Positions 56,917 through 64,000 of a stretch of DNA of 64,000 nucleotides are shown here, piece by piece (the stretch's first letter is position 1; each line of letters starts with the position of its first letter). Under the pieces are notes generated by a model. The model was not told where the DNA came from. It did not search any database and saw only the letters and a program-made list of their open reading frames with translations. This DNA comes from Fen-1362 sp049516395 (GTDB lineage: Bacteria; Planctomycetota; Phycisphaerae; Sedimentisphaerales; Anaerobacaceae). The position numbers and the translations under genes were made by a program. The stretch is from the NCBI GenBank assembly GCA_049516395.1, contig JBEKTD010000004.1, forward strand, positions 248,001-312,000, written 5' to 3'.

Positions 56917-56976
56917 ACCCTCCTTCGCCCAGCGGGCTACTCCCGTAAAGGACGCCAAACGGCGGGAGGGCAGGCA
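56917..56976. repeat. Palindromic element downstream of ilvC
   Basis: CCCTCC (56918-56923) pairs with GGAGGG (56965-56970), plus inner GCC/GGC. It ends GGGCAGGCAGCGG, like the elements at 51107 and 52521. Confidence 0.6.
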
Positions 56977-57022
56977 GCGGAGACCGCAGAGATAAAAATA
57001 ACTCTGTTAAAATGGTGATGCT

Positions 57023-57772
57023 ATGAAAACGATGAGAGCGTTGGTTTTGGTGTTGTGTTGTCTGGCAGCGGGTTGTGAGGCGGTAGTTTTGGTTACACCA
57101 GAAGGGCCGCCGACAAACAAGCAGATATATACGCAGTATCGGCAGACGACTCTTAAACAGAGCACGAGCGCTGACGTGCTTTCGCGGTTCGGGACGCCCA
57201 AGTACGCGTTATTGAGCCAGAGCAAAAGCATAGCGGCCCTTGGGGGGACCACGAAAGAGGGCCATAAGATATGGTTTAATATGGTGACGTTCGACGAGAA
57301 CGACCTTATGGCCAAGCGAAAATACTATTTTATTTCGAATGAGAGGCCGAAGCAGTTGTTCGTTGAGCCGTGGGAAGGGCTGGATTTTGGATGCCAGATG
57401 GTTTTGTCGAAAGAAATTCTTGGTGAGCCATATGCGGATGAAAACGCAAGGCGCATCGCGATATTAAAGAAAGTTGATGCGGATACCCGCAAGGACACAA
57501 GTGAAATTGGAGCGGACAACGCGATGCTAAGCCTGGGCGGAATGATGGCGGGTCAGGGGATGGAATCTCTTCTGACCAAATTAGACGCTTCACCGGCGTT
57601 AGCTGTTCGACTAAGCGAGCCGAACGGCCTGGAGTTCGAGCATATCAACTTCGACAAAGGCAAGCTGCGGATGGTCATCGATAACGATATAGTAACGGTA
57701 AAGATGCGTCTTGGGTCTTATGAGAAGCGCGGGAAAGCCGGCTCTGATGGACTGGACGCGATGGATAATTAG
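57023..57772 (+). CDS. Lipoprotein, unknown function
   Basis: The 249-residue product has a lipoprotein signal (ALVLVLCCLAAGCEA, lipobox LAAGC ~residue 18) and a soluble mature region. ADVLSRFGTPKYALLSQSKS resembles the start of small outer-membrane lipoproteins of the SmpA/OmlA type (pattern only). A hydrophobic-glycine stretch (MLSLGGMMAGQG) and beta-rich C-terminus follow. It has no operon partners and points toward rnpB on the other strand. Confidence 0.75.
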   Translation: MKTMRALVLVLCCLAAGCEAVVLVTPEGPPTNKQIYTQYRQTTLKQSTSADVLSRFGTPKYALLSQSKSIAALGGTTKEGHKIWFNMVTFDENDLMAKRKYYFISNERPKQLFVEPWEGLDFGCQMVLSKEILGEPYADENARRIAILKKVDADTRKDTSEIGADNAMLSLGGMMAGQGMESLLTKLDASPALAVRLSEPNGLEFEHINFDKGKLRMVIDNDIVTVKMRLGSYEKRGKAGSDGLDAMDN

Positions 57773-57821
57773 GGTGTTTTTTTGAAGTTTGCGGTCCTGC
57801 GTCGAGTGAGGAAAATCAAAA

Positions 57822-58243
57822 GAGCGGGTCTGTAAGCCGAGTTTTGTCTTGGACAGCCATTTATCTGGGCCGACTGTTACCAGGCGGCTCAAGCGACCTA
57901 CCCGCCGGTAATGCCCGGGCCGAGCACCGGCTGCTTGGTCTTTCAGGCGGTGGGGTTTGCCCTGCCGGAATTGTCACCAACTCCGCGGTGCGCTCTTACC
58001 GCACCATTTCACCATTGCCCAGCCCTGTTTTTGAGCATCGAACCTCAAATGTAATTCGATTATCGGCAGGCAAGCCGACGCTCAAACTGATTCGACGGAC
58101 GCTGCTCAAAAACAGAGCTGGGCTGTGTATTTTCTGTGGCACTATCCCTAAGGTTACCCCTGGTGGCTGTTAGCCATCACCGTGCCCTGTCCTGCTCGGA
58201 CTTTCCTCCGGCCCCGAAGAGCCAGCGGCCGCCCGACCCGCTC
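57822..58243 (-). ncRNA. rnpB: RNase P RNA, bacterial class A-like
   Basis: On the minus strand the RNA starts GAGCGGGTC and contains the universal CRI segment GGAGGAAAGTCCGAGC (from plus 58194-58210), GGTGATGGCTAACAGCCACC, AGGGATAGTGCCACAGAAA and, near the 3' end, the ACAGACCCGCTC closing arm. The 5' and 3' ends pair over at least 9 bp (P1), and the complementarity extends to 20 bp. The 3' part gives TTTTGATTTTC, which may serve as terminator. Length 422 nt fits class A. Confidence 0.93.
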
Positions 58244-58308
58244 TTTTGATTTTCAATGTGCTATTGATGGTTGATTATTTTGTTCGATGCAGCAGGAGAT
58301 ATTATACC

Positions 58309-58332
58309 AAAAAGGCGATTATTCCGCCCTTT
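58309..58332 (-). terminator. Hairpin at the 3' end of nadB
   Basis: GGCG (58314-58317) pairs with CGCC (58325-58328), flanked by A/T-rich arms. On the minus strand TTTTT follows. It overlaps the last codons of nadB, separating it from rnpB. Confidence 0.6.
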
Positions 58333-59920
58333 TAATTTCAGAGTGTTTTTTGAAATTCTGGTCATCGGTGTCGGGGAAGTCGCTGCGGAAGTGGACGCCT
58401 CGGCTTTCCTTGCGGGCGAGGGCTGATTGCGTGATGAGGAGGCAGACGGTGAGCATATTCTGGAGTTCCCAGCCCTGTGAGTTATCGAAAGCCTTATCCA
58501 TAACATATCGTTGCCAGAAGCGAATCTGGTCGATGGCCTGCCTCATTTCGGGGGATTTTCTGGTGATGCCGACGTTTCGCCACATAAGCGCCCGGAGGGA
58601 GTTTTTGACGTCGGAGGTATCGAGGTGCCTGAGTTCGGAGTGCGGGATTTGAAATTTGATTATAGATTGGCCGAAGTTTGCGGATTTTTGGGCGAGCTGT
58701 GTTTGGCCCGCGATTCTGCCGAAGACGAGACCTTCGAGGAGCGAGTTGCTGCCGAGGCGGTTTGCGCCGTGGAGGCCGGTTGAGGTAACTTCGCCGCAGG
58801 CGTAGAGATTTTCGATGTTCGTTTTCGCGGCGATGTCGGTTTTGACGCCGCCGACCATATAGTGCGCGCTGGGACGGACGGGGATGAGGTCTTTGCTGAT
58901 ATCGATATCGAAGCTGTCGCAGAGTTCGCTTATGACGGGGAATCTTTTGGTGAAGTGCTGTTTGTCGAAGTGGCGGATATCGAGATAGACGTGGGTGGAT
59001 TTGGTTTTGAGCATTTGTGTTAGGATGGCCCTGCTGACGACATCACGGGGGGCGAGTTCTGCGGCGGGGTTATAATCTTTCATAAAGGCCCGGCCTTTGG
59101 TGTCGCGCAGGACGGCTCCTTCGCCGCGAAGGGTTTCGGTAATGAGTGCGCGTGAGGCGCCTGCGATATACAGCGTCGTCGGGTGGAACTGGACAAATTC
59201 CATATCCTGCAAGGTTGCGCCGGCGCGATATGCCATAGCGAGTCCGTCGGCTGTTGCGCAGGAGGGGTTTGTGGTTTCACGGTAGAGTTGTCCCGCACCG
59301 CCCGTAGCAAGGATTGTATTAAGGCCCCAGATTATGCGTGCGCCTTTTTCCTTGTGCCAGCCGATGACGCCGAGGCATTTGTTGTCGGCGGTGAGGAGGT
59401 CTATTGAGAAGAAATTTTCGATGATAGTGATATTTCGCTGTTGTCTTGCTTTTGCGATGAGGGTCTGGGCGATGATTCTGCCTGTTTCGTCGCCGTGGGC
59501 GTGGGCGATGCGCGGGTGGGAGTGGCCTCCTTCGAGGGTGGTGGCGATATTGCCATTAACCATATCGAAAGCGCAGCCCCAGTCGAGCAATTGCCGGATA
59601 AGCCCGGGACCTTGGCGGACGACGAGGTCAACGGTTTTTTCATCGCTGAGTCCGCCGCCTGTGCGCAGCGTATCGGCGATGTGCGATTCGAATTTGTCGG
59701 TTTTTTCGAGGACGGAGGCGATGCCTCCCTGGGCGTGCCAGGTATTGCTGTCTTCGACGGTTCCTTTTGTAACGACGGTTACGGAGCTGTGCTGCGAGGC
59801 CTCGATTGCAGCGCGAAAGCCCGCGACGCCTGCGCCGATTACCAGATAGTCGGTCGATTGCTGATGCGTGGTAACGGAATCAATATCAACGAGATAACGT
59901 CTGAAGTCCGACTGGAGCAT
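58319..59920 (-). CDS. nadB: L-aspartate oxidase
   Basis: NadB oxidises aspartate to iminoaspartate, the first step of NAD synthesis, with FAD. From ATG 59920 (GGTGA upstream) the 533-residue product shows the FAD motif VIGAGVAGFRAAIEAS, HAQGGIASV, ALEGGHSHPRIAHAHGDETGR-type segment (split here as TTLEGGHSHPRI and AHGDETG), FVQFHPTTLY, the catalytic RGEGAVLRD, SAHYMVGGVKTD and HGANRLGSNSLLEGLVFG. The longer frame from 59950 lacks support. No nadA/nadC is adjacent; nadD lies at 34080-34712. Confidence 0.95.
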   Translation of the reverse strand: MLQSDFRRYLVDIDSVTTHQQSTDYLVIGAGVAGFRAAIEASQHSSVTVVTKGTVEDSNTWHAQGGIASVLEKTDKFESHIADTLRTGGGLSDEKTVDLVVRQGPGLIRQLLDWGCAFDMVNGNIATTLEGGHSHPRIAHAHGDETGRIIAQTLIAKARQQRNITIIENFFSIDLLTADNKCLGVIGWHKEKGARIIWGLNTILATGGAGQLYRETTNPSCATADGLAMAYRAGATLQDMEFVQFHPTTLYIAGASRALITETLRGEGAVLRDTKGRAFMKDYNPAAELAPRDVVSRAILTQMLKTKSTHVYLDIRHFDKQHFTKRFPVISELCDSFDIDISKDLIPVRPSAHYMVGGVKTDIAAKTNIENLYACGEVTSTGLHGANRLGSNSLLEGLVFGRIAGQTQLAQKSANFGQSIIKFQIPHSELRHLDTSDVKNSLRALMWRNVGITRKSPEMRQAIDQIRFWQRYVMDKAFDNSQGWELQNMLTVCLLITQSALARKESRGVHFRSDFPDTDDQNFKKHSEIKRAE

Positions 59921-60051
59921 TGAGTCATCACCTTTTTTCAAAGAATCCAAACGTTACTAAAGTTAAGTTTTTAACGGTTACCTATATTAAATTCGTTTGG
60001 AATTATGGTATTGTAACGATTCCATAAGCTATGGCAATAAAGGAATAAGTA

Positions 60052-60783
60052 ATGATGGGACTGGATTTATTCGGCTGGGTGGTAGTGGCGTTGTGTGCGG
60101 TGATGGTCGGCATCAGCAAGACGGGGCTGCCGGGGATGGGAATACTGTTTGTGCCGCTGATGGCGATGGTGATACCGGCGAAGCAATCGACGGGAATGGT
60201 GCTGGGGATATTGGTCCTGGCGGATGTTTTCGCGGTGAGTTATTACCGCAGGGCGGCGATATGGCGTCATATTATCCGGCTGATTCCGGCGGCTCTCGTC
60301 GGTATCGTCGCGGGGTATTTTGTGATGAAGGTAATCAGCGATGCGCAGTTGAAGCCGATAATCGGTGTGATTGTGGTGGTGATGCTGGCGGTCAACTGGT
60401 GGCGCAATCGGGCAGGGGAGGATGTTCCGACACAGTGGTGGTTTGCGGAGGTGATGGGTTTTTTCGCGGGCCTGACTACGATGATGGCCAACGCCGCGGG
60501 GCCTGTGATGATTGTGTATTTGCTGGCGATGCGGCTGCCAAAGGTTGAGTTTGTGGGGACGAGCGCGTGGTTTTTCTTTATTGTCAACTGGCTGAAGGTG
60601 CCGTTCAGTATGCACCTTGGGCTGATTAACGTCGCATCCATAAAACTTGGTTTTATTATGCTTCCCTTTATTATAACGGGTGCGGTTTTGGGAATAGTGG
60701 CGTTGAAGAAGATGCCTCAGAAGGTATTCGAGATTACGATACAGCTTTTAGCATTGGTAGCGGCGATAAAGCTATTGTTTTAG
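60052..60783 (+). CDS. TauE/SafE (TSUP) family permease
   Basis: The 243-residue product has about seven or eight hydrophobic helices and the family repeat motif: GISKTGLPGMGILFVPLM at the N-terminus and MGFFAGLTTMMANAAGPVM in the second half, a tandem duplication typical of TSUP proteins that export sulfite, sulfoacetate or similar organosulfur anions. The substrate cannot be read from sequence. AGGAAT precedes the ATG. It starts divergently from nadB and is followed by pcm. Confidence 0.9.
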   Translation: MMGLDLFGWVVVALCAVMVGISKTGLPGMGILFVPLMAMVIPAKQSTGMVLGILVLADVFAVSYYRRAAIWRHIIRLIPAALVGIVAGYFVMKVISDAQLKPIIGVIVVVMLAVNWWRNRAGEDVPTQWWFAEVMGFFAGLTTMMANAAGPVMIVYLLAMRLPKVEFVGTSAWFFFIVNWLKVPFSMHLGLINVASIKLGFIMLPFIITGAVLGIVALKKMPQKVFEITIQLLALVAAIKLLF

Positions 60784-60842
60784 CCGATTAGCGTCTGCGA
60801 AATGGATTGCAAAATTGTGGTTTTGACGGGATTATTAGGGAT

Positions 60843-61535
60843 ATGATAACAGGGCCCCAGAACAGTAAATTTGCACGGGAACGCGAGCGGATGGTCGAGC
60901 ACGACCTGAAGGGGCGGGGTATAACCGAGGCGGGGGTGCTTTCGGCGATGGGGCGGCTATTGCGTGAGGAGTTTGTGCCTGAGTCGTATGAGTCGCGGGC
61001 ATACGAGGATGGTCCTTTGCCGATTGGGATGGGGCAGACGATTTCGCAGCCGTATATCGTTGCGCTGATGACGCAGGAGCTTCGGCTGAATAATTTTTGT
61101 GAGGTGCTGGAAATTGGGACGGGCAGCGGGTATCAGACGGCGGTCCTGGCAAAATTAGCGAAACAGGTTTATACGATTGAGCGGTTCGCGGATTTGTCGG
61201 CGAAAGCACAGGCGGTTCTTGGCCGGCTGGGAATTGATAATGTGGAGTTTTATGTTGGTGACGGAAGCGGAGGGTGGCCCTTCTTCGCTGACGCTACGAA
61301 GGGTAAACCTGAAAAAAGGCAATTTGACAGGATTATTGTTACTGCTGCTGTGCCTGAGGTGCCGGAGCAATTAGTTGACCAGCTTGTTGCGGGGGGGATT
61401 ATTGTCGTGCCGGTTGGTGAAGGCGGTGTGCAGGAGCTTATCGTGGGGACAAAAAAAGAAGGAAAACTTATTGAGCGGGTTGTGTGCGATGTCCGGTTTG
61501 TCAAACTTGTTGGCAAATACGCGTTCGAAGAATAA
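60843..61535 (+). CDS. pcm: Protein-L-isoaspartate O-methyltransferase
   Basis: Pcm methylates L-isoaspartyl residues to start their repair. From ATG 60843 (TTAGGGAT upstream) the 230-residue product shows GPLPIGMGQTISQPYIVALM, LEIGTGSGYQTAVLAKL (SAM motif I), FYVGDGSGGWP, and FDRIIVTAAVPEVPEQLV. Between GWP and FDRII it has ~12 extra residues (FFADATKGKPEKRQ) encoded by an inverted-repeat segment (61278-61303, CCCTTC...GAAGGG), absent from most Pcm proteins. No surE is adjacent. Confidence 0.93.
   Translation: MITGPQNSKFARERERMVEHDLKGRGITEAGVLSAMGRLLREEFVPESYESRAYEDGPLPIGMGQTISQPYIVALMTQELRLNNFCEVLEIGTGSGYQTAVLAKLAKQVYTIERFADLSAKAQAVLGRLGIDNVEFYVGDGSGGWPFFADATKGKPEKRQFDRIIVTAAVPEVPEQLVDQLVAGGIIVVPVGEGGVQELIVGTKKEGKLIERVVCDVRFVKLVGKYAFEE
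61278..61303. repeat. Short inverted repeat inside pcm
   Basis: CCCTTC (61278-61283) and GAAGGG (61298-61303) flank TTCGCTGACGCTAC; the inner CTACG resembles the CTTCGACACGCTACGC repeat at 51113. Confidence 0.5.
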
Positions 61536-61626
61536 TCATTAAAGTAAAAATTAAAAAGTAAAAAGGAAAAAGTAAAAGAACCGGATTTTTCCCGTCATAG
61601 GCGGATAGATTTATAGAGAATGATAA

Positions 61627-63720
61627 ATGGGTGAATTAGGCGCAAAACCGAGTGGTGATATTAAGCTGTCGATGCCGGTACAATTTTTGAAGGGTGTGGG
61701 GCCGGCAAGGGCACAAGTTTTCGCCAAGCTGGGGGTTGTTACCGTTGGGGATTTGCTGGAATATTTTCCGCGTGACTGGGTCTTTGCGCCTGAGCCGAAG
61801 AAAATAGGGCAATTGGAGACAGGTGAGGCGGCGGCGATTGTGGGGCTGGTTGAGTCAACGGATTTTCAGAATTACCGCAGGCCCGCGATATTCGAGGCGA
61901 TGGTGAGCGATGAAACGGGGATTTGCCGGATAATATGGTTTAACGGCAGATACCTGCGGGACCAGTTGAGGCCGGGACAAGCGGTTATGGCGTGGGGGAA
62001 GGTCGGGGAATACAAACACCAGTTGCAGTTGACCAATCCGAAGTTTCGCGTGATGGAGAAAGAGGCATCGAAGCCGGCGGAGTATTTCAGCGGCGGGGTC
62101 TATCCGGCGAGCGGCGGGCTGAGCAGTATGCAGATTAAGAAGATAATCAGGCCCGTGGTGGATAATATCGGCGGACTCGTCGGCGAATTCTACGACGACG
62201 AATTTCTTAAAAAAATGGAACTGATAAAGCGCAAGGACGCGTTTGGGTGGATTCATTTGCCTGCGGATGAAAATAAGCTGGGCAAGGCGAAACGCCGGCT
62301 GAAATTCGATGAATTGTTTTTAATGCAGTTGGGGCTTGCGCTGCGCAGGCACAGTCAGTTTGCGTCAGCGGTGGCGATGAAATCATCCGAGGAAATCGAC
62401 AGACGGATTCGAAAGCGATTTCCGTTTTTACTTACCGAAGACCAGGATACGACGATAGCTGAAATAATCGCTGATATGCAAAGGGCGATACCGATGAATC
62501 GACTTTTGCAGGGGGACGTCGGCTCAGGCAAAACGGTGGTTGCTCTTTACGCGACGCTATTGGCGGTGGCGAACAAGACGCAGGTTGCGATTATGGCGCC
62601 GACGGAGATATTGGCGAACCAGCATTTTATAAGCATCGAGAGGTATCTGCGCAATAGCGACGTAAAACGCGTGCTGATTGCAGGCGGGCTTACGGGCAAA
62701 AAGAGGGACGAGGTTCTCAAAGAGATAAAAGCAGGCGATATTGATATTGTTGTGGGGACGGTTGCGTTGTTGGAGAAAGATATCGAATTCAAAAAACTTG
62801 GTCTGGTCGTGATTGACGAGCAGCATAAATTCGGCGTTCACCAGAAAGCGGAATTGCGCAAGGACGGGACGCCTCATTGCCTTGTTATGACTGCCACCCC
62901 AATTCCGCGGACACTTGCGATGACGGTTTTCGGGGATTTGGATGTATCGATAATCAAGCATAGTCCGCCCGGCAGGGGGGCAGTGGTTACGCGATGGGTT
63001 GCCCCGGAAGACAGGGCCAAGGCATACGAATTTATCCGCGAGCGATTGCGCGCGGGAAAGCAGGCGTATTTTGTATATCCGCGCATAACGGGCATTGAGG
63101 AGGAAGGGGACATAAAGGCGGCGACCGATGGCTGGCGAGAATTATTGAAAGTGTTCGGTGAGTTCAAGGTCGAATTGCTGCACGGGCATATGAGCTCGGA
63201 GAAAAAAAGAGAGGTAATGGCGGAGTTTCGCAAGGGAAAAATAAAGGCGCTGGTCGCGACGGTAGTGATAGAGGTCGGCGTGGATATTCCCAACGCGACG
63301 ATAATGGTTATCGAAGGTGCGGACAGGTTCGGTTTGGCACAATTGCACCAGTTGAGGGGCAGAATAGGCAGGGGGACAGATAAGTCATTTTGCTTTTTAT
63401 TCGCGGACAAGGAGACGGAGAATGAAGTAGCGAAAAGTCGGCTTGAAATGATGGAACGCAGTAACGACGGCTTCGAGATAGCGGAGCACGATTTGAAACT
63501 GCGCGGGCCGGGAGAGCTTTTCAGCACGCGGCAGCACGGCCTGCCCGATTTGAAAATCGCCAATATCATCGACGATTATGATTTGTTGGTTATGGCAAGA
63601 CGCTGCGCATTTGAGCTTGTATCAGCCGACCCGATGCTGATTAGCCCGGTACATAAAAATATCCGTCAGGCGTTGATAACCAAATTCGGCGACTCATTGG
63701 GTTTGGCGGATGTTGCTTAG
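61627..63720 (+). CDS. recG: ATP-dependent DNA helicase RecG
   Basis: RecG remodels stalled forks and Holliday junctions. The 697-residue product has the N-terminal wedge/OB part (FLKGVGPARAQVFAKLGV, DLLEYFPRDW), then superfamily-2 helicase motifs: Walker A LLQGDVGSGKTVVAL, IMAPTEILANQHF, DEQH box VVIDEQHKFGVHQK, MTATPIPRTLA, and domain 2 with VEVGVDIPNATIM, QLHQLRGRIGRGTDKSFCFL and the C-terminal wedge-proximal LRGPGELFSTRQHGLPD. Length and order are normal. It follows pcm by ~90 bp. Confidence 0.97.
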   Translation: MGELGAKPSGDIKLSMPVQFLKGVGPARAQVFAKLGVVTVGDLLEYFPRDWVFAPEPKKIGQLETGEAAAIVGLVESTDFQNYRRPAIFEAMVSDETGICRIIWFNGRYLRDQLRPGQAVMAWGKVGEYKHQLQLTNPKFRVMEKEASKPAEYFSGGVYPASGGLSSMQIKKIIRPVVDNIGGLVGEFYDDEFLKKMELIKRKDAFGWIHLPADENKLGKAKRRLKFDELFLMQLGLALRRHSQFASAVAMKSSEEIDRRIRKRFPFLLTEDQDTTIAEIIADMQRAIPMNRLLQGDVGSGKTVVALYATLLAVANKTQVAIMAPTEILANQHFISIERYLRNSDVKRVLIAGGLTGKKRDEVLKEIKAGDIDIVVGTVALLEKDIEFKKLGLVVIDEQHKFGVHQKAELRKDGTPHCLVMTATPIPRTLAMTVFGDLDVSIIKHSPPGRGAVVTRWVAPEDRAKAYEFIRERLRAGKQAYFVYPRITGIEEEGDIKAATDGWRELLKVFGEFKVELLHGHMSSEKKREVMAEFRKGKIKALVATVVIEVGVDIPNATIMVIEGADRFGLAQLHQLRGRIGRGTDKSFCFLFADKETENEVAKSRLEMMERSNDGFEIAEHDLKLRGPGELFSTRQHGLPDLKIANIIDDYDLLVMARRCAFELVSADPMLISPVHKNIRQALITKFGDSLGLADVA

Positions 63721-63830
63721 GCCAGCATAAGATAAACCGCCGGGCGAGTTCGAGCAGGTGGAATTGTCAAAATTTCCTAACTTTTTTGTTGTTTAACGGG
63801 GAGCAGTACATTTAACCTCCAACCATTCCA

Positions 63831-63870
63831 GCCAAACCCTAAAAGTTCCCCCACAATCTTTGGGACGATA
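63831..63870. repeat. Dispersed element with CCCACAATCTTTGGGA core (copy 2)
   Basis: CCTAAAAGTTCCCCCACAAT then CTTTGGGACGATAAA, aligned to the copy at 41846-41890. Confidence 0.6.
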
Positions 63871-63943
63871 AAACACCCTTGTAGTAAAATCTGCAATCGG
63901 TATAATCTCTGCCAAAGGACGGAAAAATTCAAAGAAGAATTTT

Positions 63944-64000
63944 ATGAAACGAATTCTATTTTCTATAGTGTGTATTTCTCTGATACTTGCAGCTTTTGCC
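63944..64000 (+). CDS. Start of a secreted protein (partial)
   Basis: ATG 63944 opens MKRILFSIVCISLILAAFA and runs off the right edge, a typical Sec signal peptide. Nothing of the mature protein is visible. It lies about 75 bp after the second CCCACAATCTTTGGGA element. Confidence 0.55.
   Translation, partial: MKRILFSIVCISLILAAFA

Overview
The window looks like chromosome of a planctomycete, most likely of the Phycisphaerae/Sedimentisphaerales type. This is inferred from gene content, not from a marker-gene search. Supporting signs are a PEP-CTERM protein, a dockerin-like tail on a secreted aspartic-protease-like protein, a lone type II pseudopilin, large secreted beta-helix and glycoside-hydrolase proteins, and LPS genes (waaA, an LpxR-like deacylase) marking a diderm envelope. 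An atypically long acyl carrier protein and a hyp hydrogenase-maturation operon, suggesting an anaerobic or facultative life, also fit. Housekeeping genes lie on both strands in short operons, with many repeat-rich gaps between them.

Layout. 0-5.6 kb (minus): rpmB, a terminator, then gatC, an esterase, gatA, an AT-rich orphan gene inside inverted repeats, gatB, and a UROD-like methyltransferase running off the left edge. 5.8-18.2 kb: tRNA-Pro, a secreted GH5 protein, a long ACP, a coiled-coil lipoprotein, glmS with a coupled pseudopilin, divergent hisH-hisF, and a 1520-residue secreted multidomain protein. 18.5-30 kb: a cytoplasmic GH10-like protein without recognisable catalytic glutamates, a ComEA-like protein, two conserved unknowns, a homocysteine methyltransferase, waaA, a double-DTG protease-like protein with dockerin, tRNA-Arg, pepD, thyX and a homocysteine methyltransferase-MetF fusion. 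30-41.6 kb: accB-accC, lysA, a 20-residue lysine-rich microprotein gene, nadD, an M29 aminopeptidase and hypFCDEAB. 41.7-48.5 kb is accessory: tRNA-Ala, tRNA-Val, a 45-bp tandem repeat, the LpxR-like gene, an AT-rich membrane orphan, an HNH-AP2 endonuclease, a DegT-like protein lacking the PLP lysine segment, a NifU-like protein and a radical SAM protein. 48.6-56.9 kb: ilvB-ilvN and ilvC separated by a degraded stretch (HAF/PEP-CTERM protein, orphan PEP-CTERM tail, 16-repeat TPR protein, truncated trypsin-like protease) plus rpmH. 57-64 kb: a lipoprotein, rnpB, nadB, a TauE/SafE permease, pcm, recG and the start of a secreted protein.

Functions. The window covers indirect Gln/Asn-tRNA charging (gatCAB), histidine, lysine, branched-chain amino acid, NAD, methyl-folate/methionine, thymidylate and malonyl-CoA steps, NiFe-hydrogenase maturation (no hydrogenase structural genes here) and cell-surface polysaccharide handling. 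The most unusual feature is the density of dispersed short repeats. At least five families occur: ACCACGAA/ACCACAGA, GATTGCGGATTG, AGCGTATAGCGGACAG, TTCGATAAACTCAGGACAG and a 50-60-bp TATCCCCG...CAGGGGA element. They bracket orphan genes and in places are read through as protein (waaA, pepD, ilvB). All functional calls come from reading the sequence; no database search was run.
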